Positions 1 through 8,998 are shown, numbered from the stretch's first letter. The stretch: DNA of 64,000 nt from Halomonas sp. CH40 (GCA_041875495.1 CP112982.1:310001-374000); one strand, 5' to 3'. Notes: generated by a model not told the origin, from the sequence alone. Numbers and translations: made by a program.

Positions 1-432
1 CCGGGCAGCCTCGATCACACCCTGCCTGACCCGGAAACCCTCGATGCCGGCAGCGACTTCAGCGCTTTCATGTCCCCTGGGGTCAGTAGTGCGTTGCGAC
101 GCAAGGCGCTTCGCCAGCTGTGGTCAACCGGTGATTATAATATTCGTGATGGGCTCAATGATTACGATCAGGATTTCAAGGCGCAGCTGAAACCCATGGC
201 GGCTGATATGGCCGATAAGGTTAGACAATGGTCTAAAAAAGTTGAAGACGCTCTGGATGAATCGGCAACGGGTGAGGCGCCTGATGCACGCCCCGTAAAA
301 GAGGAACATCAAGTGGTAGGAGAGGAAGAAAAAGAAGCCACACGCGGTGAAGATACAAGTTCTCAGGAGGTGTCGCCGTTGAAACAGCAAGCCAATAACG
401 CCAACAGTGATCAAGATCAGCAGATGCCGTGA
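1..432 (+). CDS. DUF3306 family protein, 3' part only
   Basis: The reading frame is open from the first base of the window, so the true start lies upstream. The visible 143 residues match the DUF3306 pattern by eye: a short acidic stretch leading to SDFSAFMSPGVS, then ALRRKALRQLW and NIRDGLNDYDQDF, followed by a charged, low-complexity tail rich in Glu, Gln and Asp. DUF3306 genes are regularly found beside formate dehydrogenase and ferredoxin accessory genes, which is the arrangement here; their biochemical role is unknown. The tail after about residue 75 is probably disordered. The gene is followed by 175 bases without a gene before the ferredoxin gene. The family call rests on remembered motif shape and on context. 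Confidence 0.75.
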   Translation, partial: PGSLDHTLPDPETLDAGSDFSAFMSPGVSSALRRKALRQLWSTGDYNIRDGLNDYDQDFKAQLKPMAADMADKVRQWSKKVEDALDESATGEAPDARPVKEEHQVVGEEEKEATRGEDTSSQEVSPLKQQANNANSDQDQQMP

Positions 433-607
433 GCGTCGTTTCTGCGTTGAAGGCCTTCCACTAATGAGATTGGAAAAAGCCTCAGTTTCGCCATAAACTT
501 AACTCAATGTTAAGACACGTCTTTCACGGACGTGATAAAGCAAGACGCCATCTAAAATCTAAAACTATTAAAAATAACAACAATAAAATACCTGACCGTG
601 AGAGCGC

Positions 608-2350
608 ATGAATCAGTCAATCCCCCTGGCGTCCGTTGACGACCAGCGTAATAGTCAAGCCAAGGAGGCCGTACGCCAGCGTGTTTCCTGGCCGGTGAAC
701 CTGACGCCTGCCAACGTCACCTATCATAGCCGAGGGCATGCTCTGGTGATGGGCAGTGAGCGCGAAGCCCGCCAGGCAGCCCGCTTGCTGATGACGGATG
801 CCAACACCCCGGCAGGCCAGGGTCTGGCCTCCATCACTCTGCTGTTTACCGCGGCGACACAAGGCGGCGCGCTGGAGAGTGATAGTGATCTGCTGGCGGC
901 TACCCAGGCATTGACCGCTCAAGCACTGACCCGACACCAGGTAGAGCAACTGCAGATCAGCGGCTATCTGGGCGCTTTCAATGTCCGCATTGCAGGTGAG
1001 GAGCCGCTGGATCTGGCTCGCGTCTTGATCCAGCGCGAGGCGTTCGACCTGATTCTCGATTTGACTCCGACGCCCTGCATGGCAGTCGAACTTCCACCGC
1101 CGGGGTATAGGCTCTTCGACTGGCAAGCCGAACAGGGGCGTCAGGAGACGCTGGCCGATTTTGCCGCGCTGACGGGGGAATTCGATAAACCGCGCTATTT
1201 TCAGGTCAACTCTGATCTGTGCGCGCACTCTTCCAGCGGTAACATCGGCTGCACCCGCTGCCTGGATGTCTGCCCGGCGGATGCGATCAGTAGCCATCAG
1301 GGGCGTATCGAGTCGCGTATCGAGATTGACCCTTTCCTGTGCCAGGGTGTGGGCAGCTGTACCAGCGCCTGCCCCACCGGGGCGATTGAATTCCGCCTGC
1401 CGGAAACCCGCCGCCAGCAGGAAACCCTGAGCAGCTGGCTCGGCGCCTATCGCGAGGCGGGTGGCACCCATCCGGTACTCCGCTTTGTGACCCACGACAC
1501 CCTGGCGGCTGAGCAGCAGGCGGATGACCAGACCGCTGGCCATGTGCTGGATATCCCGCTGGAAGAGCTGGGGTCGGCAGGCCACGATCAATGGCTGACC
1601 GGGCTGGCGGCAGGGGCCGCTGAAATTCGCGTGCAGTACCACCCTGACATGCCTGCACGGCTGAGTGCATTTCTGGACGCCCAATTGGCTCAGGCACGCG
1701 CACTACTGGCCTCGCTTGGGCTGGAGAGTGAACGCGTTCAGGCCCTCTCCCCGGATGATCGCGCGGCGCGTGATGCGCTGCCAAAGGGGCTGCCGCTCAC
1801 CGAGCAGCCGCTGACCCTGGAGGCACCACAAAAGCGCGCCCGTTTCAATCAGGTGCTGGCGCGTCTGGCTGAATTGGGTGAGCCAGTACCCGAGCGTCAG
1901 GCCGTGCCTGCTGGCGCACCTTATGGTGCCATCGCGGTAGATAGCGACGCCTGCACCCTGTGCATGGCCTGTGTGAGCAACTGCCCGACACCGGCTCTCA
2001 AGGCAGGCGGTGACCGGCCAGCATTAAGCTTTCTGGAAGCCGACTGTGTGCAGTGTGGGCTATGTGCTGACGCCTGCCCGGAGCAGGCGATTACCCTGAT
2101 GCCCGGTTTTCTGGCGGCCCCTGAGCGCGAAACGCGCCAGACCTGCCATGAAGAGGCGGCGTTTGAATGTATCAACTGCGGCAAGCCGTTTGCCACGGTC
2201 AGCACCGTTGCAGCCATCAAGCAGAAGCTGGCGGATCACCCCTATTTTGCGGGCGATGCCATGGCGCGCCTGGAAATGTGCGAGGACTGCCGGGTAAAAG
2301 ATGTCTGGCAGACCATGGCCCGCGACCCTGATGCACAATTGAAGGTGTAA
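608..2350 (+). CDS. Multi-cluster 4Fe-4S ferredoxin-type protein of the formate dehydrogenase operon
   Basis: A 580-residue cytoplasmic iron-sulfur protein without signal peptide or membrane segment. Four ferredoxin-like cysteine groups are visible: CTRCLDVCP from residue 215, a CQGVGSCTSACP group shortly after, CTLCMACVSNCP from 449 and CVQCGLCADACP from 480. A fifth set of paired cysteines lies near the C terminus (CINC at 521, CEDC at 558), possibly a metal site of another kind. Proteins of this layout are encoded next to formate dehydrogenases and DUF3305/DUF3306 genes in proteobacteria and are thought to take part in electron transfer or enzyme maturation; the partner is not known from sequence. 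Only 3 bases separate it from the chaperone gene downstream, so the two are probably cotranscribed and translationally linked. Confidence 0.85.
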   Translation: MNQSIPLASVDDQRNSQAKEAVRQRVSWPVNLTPANVTYHSRGHALVMGSEREARQAARLLMTDANTPAGQGLASITLLFTAATQGGALESDSDLLAATQALTAQALTRHQVEQLQISGYLGAFNVRIAGEEPLDLARVLIQREAFDLILDLTPTPCMAVELPPPGYRLFDWQAEQGRQETLADFAALTGEFDKPRYFQVNSDLCAHSSSGNIGCTRCLDVCPADAISSHQGRIESRIEIDPFLCQGVGSCTSACPTGAIEFRLPETRRQQETLSSWLGAYREAGGTHPVLRFVTHDTLAAEQQADDQTAGHVLDIPLEELGSAGHDQWLTGLAAGAAEIRVQYHPDMPARLSAFLDAQLAQARALLASLGLESERVQALSPDDRAARDALPKGLPLTEQPLTLEAPQKRARFNQVLARLAELGEPVPERQAVPAGAPYGAIAVDSDACTLCMACVSNCPTPALKAGGDRPALSFLEADCVQCGLCADACPEQAITLMPGFLAAPERETRQTCHEEAAFECINCGKPFATVSTVAAIKQKLADHPYFAGDAMARLEMCEDCRVKDVWQTMARDPDAQLKV

Positions 2351-2353
2351 TGC

Positions 2354-3016
2354 ATGACCACGATGAGCACAACATCACAGATAGCCCCTGAGGCACCTCA
2401 ACCGGCGGTTGAGCTGAGTGAGGAAGAGGCCCTGCGCGCCGATATCTATGGGTTACTCGCTGGGCTTGTGCGCCAGGCCCCGGATGCTGAGCTGCTTGAC
2501 TGGCTGAGTGGGCTTGAAATTGACGCCGACGGCACCCCCTTGACCCTGGCCTGGCAGGCGCTGTCGCAGGCGGCCCAGGTGGCCAGCCCCGATACCCTTG
2601 AGCGCGCCCACTTTCGTCATCTGGTCGGCGTCATTCAGGGTGACATTACCCCTTACGCTTCCTGGTATCGTCAGGGCGAGCTGATGGAAACCGCCTTACT
2701 GGAACTGCGTCAGGATCTCAGGGCGTTGGGCTTTGAGCGAACGACGAATACACCGGAGCCGGAAGATCATCTGGCTGCGCTGTGCGAGGTGATGGCGATG
2801 CTGGTTATGGACGCAGCCAAGCCCCGTCAGGCAAGTTTCTTTTTTCACCACCTTGCCCCTTGGGCGCCCCAGTGCTGGGGTGATCTGGCCAAGGTGGACA
2901 GTGCGTTTTATGCGGCCCTGGGTGACTTGGGCTGTGCCTTTATGGAAAGCGAATCGGCTCGGCTGCAAGAAGCGGCAAGCCAGTCGGCGGTGCGGATCGT
3001 CTCGCCCGCCGAGTAA
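2354..3016 (+). CDS. TorD/DmsD-family redox enzyme maturation chaperone
   Basis: A 220-residue, mostly helical cytoplasmic protein without cofactor motifs. It resembles TorD-family chaperones, which bind the Tat signal peptide of a molybdoenzyme and hold it until the molybdopterin cofactor is inserted. An early EEALRADIYGLLAGL segment and a central region with ASWYRQGELM and a later conserved-looking helix fit the family. Position is the strongest support: it lies directly before two Tat-signal genes, the second being the molybdenum formate dehydrogenase catalytic subunit, which is the likely client. The start at 2354 directly follows the ferredoxin stop codon. Confidence 0.8.
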   Translation: MTTMSTTSQIAPEAPQPAVELSEEEALRADIYGLLAGLVRQAPDAELLDWLSGLEIDADGTPLTLAWQALSQAAQVASPDTLERAHFRHLVGVIQGDITPYASWYRQGELMETALLELRQDLRALGFERTTNTPEPEDHLAALCEVMAMLVMDAAKPRQASFFFHHLAPWAPQCWGDLAKVDSAFYAALGDLGCAFMESESARLQEAASQSAVRIVSPAE

Positions 3017-3110
3017 GACCGGACTATATAAAAATATCAGGAATCGGCTGCATCAGAACGTATTCTCCTGTGGCCGACAACACCTGATCCGTGCAGAGAG
3101 GAGAGCCCCG

Positions 3111-3341
3111 ATGTCCACATCAAGTCCTGTTAACCCGAGTGATGGCAGCGCCCAAAACCCTGAGCGGCGTCGTTTCATTAAAACCGTGGGTTTAGGTACA
3201 GCGGCGGCCGGTGCCGCAGCAGCGGTAGGTCATGTGACCCTGGCCAATGCCGAGGAAACGCCTGCTCGCAGTGAAGCACCTTCGCTCAACTACCGTGAAA
3301 CCGAGCATATTCGCGCCTTCTACGCGACCCTGCGTGATTAA
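3111..3341 (+). CDS. Small Tat-signal protein of the formate dehydrogenase operon (FdhX-like)
   Basis: A 76-residue protein that is mostly Tat signal: RRRFIK at residues 19-24, then an Ala/Gly-rich hydrophobic stretch ending near AEET, leaving a mature part of only about 30 residues. The start at 3111 is chosen because a GAGAGGAG ribosome site stands just before it; the same frame is open further upstream but that part overlaps the chaperone gene and reads as noise. Small twin-arginine proteins of this kind precede the catalytic subunit gene in Shewanella-type fdh operons (FdhX-like); their function is not established. It ends 24 bases before fdhA. Confidence 0.8.
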   Translation: MSTSSPVNPSDGSAQNPERRRFIKTVGLGTAAAGAAAAVGHVTLANAEETPARSEAPSLNYRETEHIRAFYATLRD

Positions 3342-3365
3342 CCGGCCACCGCCAGGAGAACTGCC

Positions 3366-6215
3366 ATGCGTTTAACTCGCAAAACTAACACCAAGGCGAG
3401 CGGGCTGGGTATCAGCCGTCGCCAGTTCCTGCAGCGCAGCGGTGCCGCGACCGGCGGTATTGCCGCCGCCGGTTTTATGGGCGCGCCGATGATGCAGCGC
3501 GCTGAGTCTGCCGATAAGACCCCAGTGCTGGACTCCCCCGTTGAAACCAAGCGCACGGTCTGCTCCCACTGTTCAGTGGGCTGTGGCGTTTACGCTGAAG
3601 TTCAGGAAGGTATCTGGACCAAGCAGGAGCCTGCCTTTGACCATCCCATCAACCGTGGCGCCCATTGTGCCAAGGGCGCGGCGCTGCGCCAGCACGGACA
3701 TTCCAGCCGTCGTCTGAAATATCCCATGAAGCTGGTGGATGGCGAGTGGCAGCGGCTGAGCTGGGAAGATGCCATCGAAGAAATTGGCAGCAAAGTGCTG
3801 GAGCTGTCTGAACAGTACAGCCCCGACAGCATCTACTGGTTGGGCTCGGCCAAGTTCAATAATGAACAGGCCTACCTGATGCGCAAGTTTGCTGCCCTGG
3901 CCGGTACCAACAACACTGACCACCAGGCGCGTATCTGTCACTCCACCACGGTGGCAGGGGTAGCCAATACCTGGGGTTATGGGGCGATGACCAACTCGCT
4001 CAATGATATCCAGAACTCCAAGTCGATCATGTTTATCGGCTCCAATCCCAGTGAAGCCCACCCGGTGGCCATGCAGCATATCCTGCTGGCCAAGGAGCGC
4101 AGCCAGGCTCAGATTATCGTGGTCGACCCGCGCTTCACCCGCACTGCGGCCAAGGCTGATAGCTTTGTGCGTATTCGCCCAGGCTCGGACGTGGCCTTTA
4201 TCTGGGGCCTTTTGTGGCACATCTTTGAAAATGGTTGGGAAGACCGCGAGTACATTGACCAGCGCGTCTATGCGCTGGATGAAGTGCGCGCTGAAGTGGC
4301 TAATTTCACGCCTTCCGAAGTTGAGCGGATTACCGGCGTACCCGAAGCGGCCATGTTTGACACGGCCAAGCGTCTGGCGGATAACCGCCCGGGCTGCATT
4401 GTCTGGTGTATGGGCGGCACCCAGCACACCACGGGCAACAACAACACTCGCGCTTACTGCATTCTGGAGCTGGCGCTGGGCAACATCGGTAAATCCGGTG
4501 GCGGTGCCAACATCTTCCGTGGCCACGATAACGTTCAGGGCGCCACTGACCTGGGTCTGATGTCCCACTCACTGCCCGGCTACTACGGCCTGTCCGAAGG
4601 CGCCTGGCGCCACTGGGCAGGCGTCTGGGGTCTGGACTACGAGTGGCTGCAGAGCCGCTTCGATGATACCGAGTACGTCGATGGCAAGCCGATGCACTCC
4701 AGTGGGATTACCGTCTCGCGCTGGATCGACGGCGTACTGGAAGAAGATGAGAACATTTCCCAGCGTTCCAAGCTGAAGGCAATGTTCTACTGGGGCCACG
4801 CGGTCAACTCCCAGACCCGTGGGCCGGAAATGCAGCAGGCCATGAAACAGTTGGAAATGATGGTCATCGTCGACCCTTACCCGACCGTGGCAGGCGTCAT
4901 GCACGACCGCACTGATGGCGTCTACCTGCTACCCGCGGCTACCCAGTTTGAAACCACCGGCAGTGTCACCGCCACCAACCGCTCCATCCAGTGGCGCGAC
5001 CAGGTGATTGAGCCGCTTTTCGAGTCCAAGCCTGACCACGAAATCATGTACCTGCTGGCGCAGAAGCTCGGCTTTGCCAACGAGCTGTTCAAGAATATCC
5101 GCGTCGAGAACAACCGCCCGGTGACCGAAGACATTACCCGCGAGTTCAACGCCGGTATGTGGACGGTTGGCTACACCGGTCAGAGTCCGGAGCGCCTGAA
5201 AGAGCACCAGCAGAACTGGCATACCTTCAGCTTCCGTGACCTCAAGGCGGAAGGTGGCCCGGCGGATGGCGATTATTACGGCTTGCCGTGGCCCTGCTGG
5301 GGTACCGCCGAAATGGGCCACCCCGGTACGCCGATTCTGTACGACACCAGCAAGCCGGTGGCTGAAGGCGGGCTGACCTTCCGTGCCCGCTTCGGGGTTG
5401 AGCGTGACGGTGATAACCTTCTCGCAGATGGCTCCTTCAGTGCCGGTTCTGATATTGAGGACGGCTACCCTGAGTTTACCGCCCAGATGCTCAAGGATCT
5501 GGGCTGGTGGGATGACCTGACCGAAGCAGAAAAAACCGCCGCCGACGGCAAGAACTGGAAAACTGACCTGTCCGGTGGCATCCAGCGGGTTGCTATTGCC
5601 CATGGCTGTGCGCCCTTTGGTAACGCCAAAGCGCGCTGTAATGTCTGGACTTTCCCGGACCCGATTCCCAAGCACCGCGAACCGCTTTATACCAGCCGCC
5701 GCGATCTGGTTGAGGATTACCCGACCTGGGACGACGTGGCCTCGCATTATCGCCTGCCTACTCTTTACAAGAGTATCCAGGAAAACGACAACAGCGACCG
5801 CTACCCAATCATCCTGACTTCCGGGCGCCTGGTGGAATACGAAGGCGGTGGGGAAGAGACCCGTTCCATGTCGTGGCTTGCCGAGCTGCAGCAGGAAATG
5901 TTTGTCGAGATCAACCCGGCCCTGGCCAATGATCACGGTATCCGTGATGGTGACATGGTCTGGGTAGAAGGTGCCGAAGGCGGGCGCGTCAAGGTTAAAG
6001 CCCTGGTGACCCCCCGTGTGGCGCGTGAGGTGGTGTTCATGCCGTTCCACTTCGGTGGCATGTTCCAGGGCGAAAGCCTGCATGACCGCTACCCGGATGG
6101 AACCGCCCCCTATGTATTGGGTGAAGCGGCCAACACGGCGACCACCTACGGCTACGACACCGTGACGCAGATGCAGGAAACCAAATGCACCCTGTGCCGC
6201 CTTGAGCGCGCCTGA
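3366..6215 (+). CDS. fdhA: Formate dehydrogenase catalytic (alpha) subunit, molybdopterin enzyme
   Basis: A 949-residue DMSO-reductase-family enzyme that oxidises formate to CO2 at a bis-molybdopterin-guanine-dinucleotide centre (Mo or W). A Tat signal (SRRQFLQ, residues 17-23) sends it folded to the periplasm. Cys66, Cys69, Cys73 and Cys101 form the N-terminal 4Fe-4S site. The active-site segment reads RICHS, with Cys191 where E. coli FdnG has selenocysteine and the neighbouring catalytic His192 kept; the codon is TGT, so no Sec recoding is involved. The C-terminal part carries the dinucleotide-binding domain (SGRLVEYEGGGEETRSMSW and following). It is close in length to Shewanella-type FdhA (about 950 residues). 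It lies between the Tat small protein and fdhB in one operon. Confidence 0.95.
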   Translation: MRLTRKTNTKASGLGISRRQFLQRSGAATGGIAAAGFMGAPMMQRAESADKTPVLDSPVETKRTVCSHCSVGCGVYAEVQEGIWTKQEPAFDHPINRGAHCAKGAALRQHGHSSRRLKYPMKLVDGEWQRLSWEDAIEEIGSKVLELSEQYSPDSIYWLGSAKFNNEQAYLMRKFAALAGTNNTDHQARICHSTTVAGVANTWGYGAMTNSLNDIQNSKSIMFIGSNPSEAHPVAMQHILLAKERSQAQIIVVDPRFTRTAAKADSFVRIRPGSDVAFIWGLLWHIFENGWEDREYIDQRVYALDEVRAEVANFTPSEVERITGVPEAAMFDTAKRLADNRPGCIVWCMGGTQHTTGNNNTRAYCILELALGNIGKSGGGANIFRGHDNVQGATDLGLMSHSLPGYYGLSEGAWRHWAGVWGLDYEWLQSRFDDTEYVDGKPMHSSGITVSRWIDGVLEEDENISQRSKLKAMFYWGHAVNSQTRGPEMQQAMKQLEMMVIVDPYPTVAGVMHDRTDGVYLLPAATQFETTGSVTATNRSIQWRDQVIEPLFESKPDHEIMYLLAQKLGFANELFKNIRVENNRPVTEDITREFNAGMWTVGYTGQSPERLKEHQQNWHTFSFRDLKAEGGPADGDYYGLPWPCWGTAEMGHPGTPILYDTSKPVAEGGLTFRARFGVERDGDNLLADGSFSAGSDIEDGYPEFTAQMLKDLGWWDDLTEAEKTAADGKNWKTDLSGGIQRVAIAHGCAPFGNAKARCNVWTFPDPIPKHREPLYTSRRDLVEDYPTWDDVASHYRLPTLYKSIQENDNSDRYPIILTSGRLVEYEGGGEETRSMSWLAELQQEMFVEINPALANDHGIRDGDMVWVEGAEGGRVKVKALVTPRVAREVVFMPFHFGGMFQGESLHDRYPDGTAPYVLGEAANTATTYGYDTVTQMQETKCTLCRLERA

Positions 6216-6275
6216 CACCCTGACTGACAGCCAAGCTGCGCGGGTAAGCTCCCGCGCCGTGCGAGGAGAAACATC

Positions 6276-6890
6276 ATGGCACAAATGAAATTCATGTGTG
6301 ACGCTGAACGCTGCATCGAGTGCAACGGCTGTGTCACCGCCTGTAAGAATGCCAACGACGTTGAGTGGGGTATCCAGCGTCGCCGCGTGGTTACCCTTAA
6401 TGACGGTGAAGCCGATGAGATGTCGATCTCGGTAGCCTGTATGCACTGTGACGACGCGCCGTGTATGGCCGTCTGCCCGACCGACTGCTTCTATAAGACC
6501 GATGACGGCATCGTCCTGCACGACAAGGATCTGTGTATCGGCTGCGGTTATTGCCTGTATGCCTGCCCCTTTGGCGCGCCCCAGTTCCCGCAGCAGAACG
6601 CCTTTGGCGAGCGCGGCAAGATGGACAAATGCACCTTCTGTGCCGGCGGCCCGGCTGAAACCAAGGAAGAAGAGTACGAGAAATACGGTGCCAACCGCAT
6701 TGCCGAAGGCAAGCTGCCGCTATGTGCAGAAATGTGTTCCACCAAGGCGCTGCTGGCCGGTGATGCTCAGGAAGTAGCCGATATCTTCCGCCAGCGTGTG
6801 GTTCAGCGTGGCCATCCAGACGGTGCCTGGTCAGGCAACCCTCAGGCCAGTGCTGATGACCTTGCCTATGACGCCGCCCGCAAAGGGTAA
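6276..6890 (+). CDS. fdhB: Formate dehydrogenase iron-sulfur (beta) subunit
   Basis: A 204-residue electron-transfer subunit with four 4Fe-4S cysteine groups: CIECNGCVTACK near residue 15, CMHCDDAPCMAVCP in the middle, CIGCGYCLYACP after it, and a split fourth set (CTFC, later LCAEMC). This is the HybA/FdnH/DmsB fold that carries electrons from the molybdenum subunit to the membrane cytochrome. It has no signal of its own and is normally carried through the Tat system with the alpha subunit. It also lacks the C-terminal membrane anchor of FdnH, so attachment must come from the gamma subunit. A GAGGAGAAACATC ribosome site precedes the ATG; fdhC starts 11 bases after the stop. Confidence 0.93.
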   Translation: MAQMKFMCDAERCIECNGCVTACKNANDVEWGIQRRRVVTLNDGEADEMSISVACMHCDDAPCMAVCPTDCFYKTDDGIVLHDKDLCIGCGYCLYACPFGAPQFPQQNAFGERGKMDKCTFCAGGPAETKEEEYEKYGANRIAEGKLPLCAEMCSTKALLAGDAQEVADIFRQRVVQRGHPDGAWSGNPQASADDLAYDAARKG

Positions 6891-6901
6891 GGAGGCTTGT
6901 C

Positions 6902-7960
6902 ATGACTCATAACAAAACGGGCCTGTGGCGCTGGCTGTGTGTCACGCTGATGCTGCTGGCAAGCCTGGGCATGGCGTCGCTGGCCAGTGCACAATCCACC
7001 TCGGAAAGTGAAATGGTCACGGCGGCGCCGGGCATTGATGCTGATCAATGGCGCCAGGTGCGCAGCGGCGAAACTGGCCCCAACTACCGTGATACGCGTT
7101 TTGACAGCAACTATAACCTGGTCAATTCAAGCGGTGAAACCTGGCGCCAGTGGCGTAACCGCTGGGTATCACCGTTCGGATTGATCGCCATCGGGGGCAT
7201 GGCAGCTGCCATTGCGCTGTTTTACATCATCATTGGGCGCAAATATCTGGAGGAGCCACGCACAGGTCGCAAGCTGTTTCGCTGGTCGCTGTTGATGCGC
7301 TCACTGCACTGGACGGTTGCTTCTTTGTTTATCGTCCTGGCACTCACTGGCCTTAACCTGCTGTTTGGCAAGTTTGTATTTCGCAGCCTGTTCGGTGATG
7401 CCGTATGGTCATCGATGGTCTCTGCTTCCAAGGTACTGCACAACTACCTCGGGCCAATCTTTGGTGTGCTGCTGGTCATCATGTTGATTAGCCTGATCAA
7501 AGACAACCTGCCCAAAAAGCATGACCTTGAATGGTTCAAGAAAGGTGGCGGTATGTTCGGCAAGCATCATGTCGATGCCGGGTTCTGCAACGGCGGTGAA
7601 AAAGCCTGGTACTGGCTGCTGGCCTCGGTAGGCGTGCTGGTGGTGGCCAGTGGCTTTGTGCTCGACTTCCCCAACTTCAATCAGGGCCGCGATACCATGC
7701 AGTGGGCGAACCTGATTCATGCGGTGGGTGCCCTGGGGCTGACAGCCGTCTCAATAGGCCATATCTATATCGGTACCCTGGGTACTGAAGGTGCCCTGGA
7801 AGGCATGACCACCGGCTACGTGGACGAAACCTGGGCGAAAGAGCACCACAACCTCTGGTATGAAGAGGTCAAGGATCAAGCGCTGACGGAAGAAGAAGTT
7901 GCTGCTCAGAAAAGCGCGGGTAGCGCAGGTACGGACAGCGCGCCATCAAGCTCCGGCTAG
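6902..7960 (+). CDS. fdhC: Formate dehydrogenase cytochrome b (gamma) subunit
   Basis: A 352-residue membrane cytochrome b556-type subunit that takes electrons from FdhB and reduces quinone. It begins with a cleavable-looking signal (WLCVTLMLLASLGMASLASAQ), then a soluble region of about 70 residues, then four main hydrophobic segments (near PFGLIAIGGMAAAIALFYII, LHWTVASLFIVLALTGL, a pair around GPIFGVLLVIMLISL and YWLLASVGVLVVASGFVLDF, and a last one around AVGALGLTAVSIGHIYIG). His residues within or beside these helices (for example in LHWT, VLHNY and GHIYIG) are candidate haem b ligands. The C-terminal 30 residues are charged and Ala/Ser-rich. It is the last gene of the fdh transcript; a strong hairpin terminator follows. 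Confidence 0.92.
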   Translation: MTHNKTGLWRWLCVTLMLLASLGMASLASAQSTSESEMVTAAPGIDADQWRQVRSGETGPNYRDTRFDSNYNLVNSSGETWRQWRNRWVSPFGLIAIGGMAAAIALFYIIIGRKYLEEPRTGRKLFRWSLLMRSLHWTVASLFIVLALTGLNLLFGKFVFRSLFGDAVWSSMVSASKVLHNYLGPIFGVLLVIMLISLIKDNLPKKHDLEWFKKGGGMFGKHHVDAGFCNGGEKAWYWLLASVGVLVVASGFVLDFPNFNQGRDTMQWANLIHAVGALGLTAVSIGHIYIGTLGTEGALEGMTTGYVDETWAKEHHNLWYEEVKDQALTEEEVAAQKSAGSAGTDSAPSSSG

Positions 7961-8016
7961 CGAAGCGAAAGCGGTGATACGTCACCGCTCTCTAACGGAT
8001 TTTTAACTGCTCTGAT

Positions 8017-8052
8017 AACAAAAGACACCGCCTTCGGGCGGTGTCTTTTGTT
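8017..8052 (+). terminator. Rho-independent terminator after the formate dehydrogenase operon
   Basis: A perfect 16-bp stem with a TTCG tetraloop at 8033-8036: AACAAAAGACACCGCC pairs with GGCGGTGTCTTTTGTT. The A-rich left foot and T-rich right foot make it usable in both directions. It lies 57 bases after the fdhC stop and separates the enzyme operon from the DUF1244/moaB genes. Confidence 0.92.
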
Positions 8053-8098
8053 ATGCTATCGGCAGTTGCGATAAGCCCATTGAATGAGAGGAAAGATC

Positions 8099-8437
8099 AT
8101 GCCAGCCTTTGATGAACTCGACCCGGCAACACGCACAGAGCTTGAAGCCGCCGCCTTTCGCCGCCTGTTAACCCACCTGGACGACAACAAGGACGTGCAG
8201 AATATTGACCTGATGATTCTGGCTGATTTCTGCCGTAACTGCCTGTCCAAATGGCTGGTGGCAGCCGCTGAGGAAAAGGGCGCCGATCTGGATTACGATG
8301 CTGCCCGTGACTACGTTTACGGCATGCCCTATAGCGAATGGAAGGAACATTACCAGGCACCTGCTACCCCCGAACAGCTGGCCGCCTTTGAAGCACGTCA
8401 GGCAAACAAGAAAGCCAGTGACAGTCAGGAGGCATAG
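8099..8437 (+). CDS. DUF1244 domain protein
   Basis: A 112-residue small soluble protein matching DUF1244 by eye: FRRLLTHLDDNKDVQNIDLM, ILADFCRNCLSKW and YDAARDYVYGMPYSEWK. The FCRNC cysteines could bind a metal, but no function is established for the family. The start is placed at 8099 because the GAGAGGAAAG ribosome site lies just in front of it; an earlier in-frame ATG at 8084 overlaps that site. The last 20 residues are charged and probably loose. It ends 4 bases before moaB, so the two genes are most likely one transcript. Confidence 0.85.
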   Translation: MPAFDELDPATRTELEAAAFRRLLTHLDDNKDVQNIDLMILADFCRNCLSKWLVAAAEEKGADLDYDAARDYVYGMPYSEWKEHYQAPATPEQLAAFEARQANKKASDSQEA

Positions 8438-8441
8438 GATC

Positions 8442-8963
8442 ATGAGCGAGCCGATGATTCCCCTGGGAGTGGCGGTATTGACCATCTCGGATACCCGCAC
8501 TGAAGACACCGACCGCAGTGGCCAGGCGCTGGTGGAGCGCGCCACCAGCGCTGGCCACCAGTTGGTCGACAAGCGCATCGTGGTGGATGATGTCTACCAG
8601 ATCCGCGCCGTGGTCTCCGCCTGGATCGCTGACCCTGAGGTGCAGGTAATTATCTCCACCGGCGGCACCGGTTTTACTGGCCGTGATTCCACCCCGGAAG
8701 CGGTGTCCGTGCTGTTTGACAAGCGCATAGAAGGCTTTGGCGAGCGTTTCCGCCTGCTCAGCGGCGAGGAAATCGGCAGCTCAACGATCCAGAGTCGCTG
8801 CCTGGCCGGGCTGGCCAATGCCACCGTCATCTTCTGCCTGCCCGGTTCTACCGGGGCTTGCCGCACCGGCTGGGACGGTATTCTCGCCGAGCAGCTTGAT
8901 AGCCGCCACAAGCCCTGCAACTTCGCCAATCTGGTCATCCCCGAGCGAGGCCAGCATGGCTGA
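8442..8963 (+). CDS. moaB: Molybdenum cofactor biosynthesis protein MoaB
   Basis: A 173-residue MoaB/MogA-family protein acting in molybdopterin adenylylation, the step that prepares molybdopterin for metal insertion by MoeA. The family's binding motifs are present: TISDTRTEDTDRSG near the N terminus, IISTGGTGFTGRD in the middle and FCLPGSTGACRTGWDGI near the end. The ATG at 8442 has CAGGAGG just upstream. Linkage to the formate dehydrogenase operon and to moeA fits supply of cofactor to that enzyme. Its last codons (QHG then TGA) lie inside the first copy of a 22-bp direct repeat whose second copy is the start of moeA, so an older overlapping moaB-moeA pair has been split by an insertion. 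Confidence 0.93.
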   Translation: MSEPMIPLGVAVLTISDTRTEDTDRSGQALVERATSAGHQLVDKRIVVDDVYQIRAVVSAWIADPEVQVIISTGGTGFTGRDSTPEAVSVLFDKRIEGFGERFRLLSGEEIGSSTIQSRCLAGLANATVIFCLPGSTGACRTGWDGILAEQLDSRHKPCNFANLVIPERGQHG

Positions 8964-8965
8964 GT
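8944..8965 (+). repeat. 22-bp direct repeat, left copy, at the moaB end
   Basis: The 22 bases 8944-8965 are identical to 10148-10169; the flanking base differs on each side (G/A before, G/T after). The sequence begins AGCGAGGCCAGCATGGCTGA. It contains the last codons and stop of moaB. The same bases in the right copy form the ribosome site and start of moeA. Between the copies lies DNA foreign to the operon. Confidence 0.95.
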
Positions 8966-8998
8966 GGGTAATTCCACTGTCGTCGAGATCACGTGAAT

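Noticed and set aside
617..1684. 355-codon minus-strand frame opposite the ferredoxin gene
   Set aside because: The plus strand encodes clear CxxCxxC clusters; the reverse frame is low-complexity without any recognisable domain.
3936..3938. Possible selenocysteine at the formate dehydrogenase active site
   Set aside because: The codon is TGT (Cys191), not TGA, and the frame is continuous, so no Sec recoding is needed.
4929..6521. Long 530-codon open frame on the minus strand opposite fdhA and fdhB
   Set aside because: It mirrors the codon pattern of a high-GC gene on the other strand; the protein has no family features and crosses two real genes.
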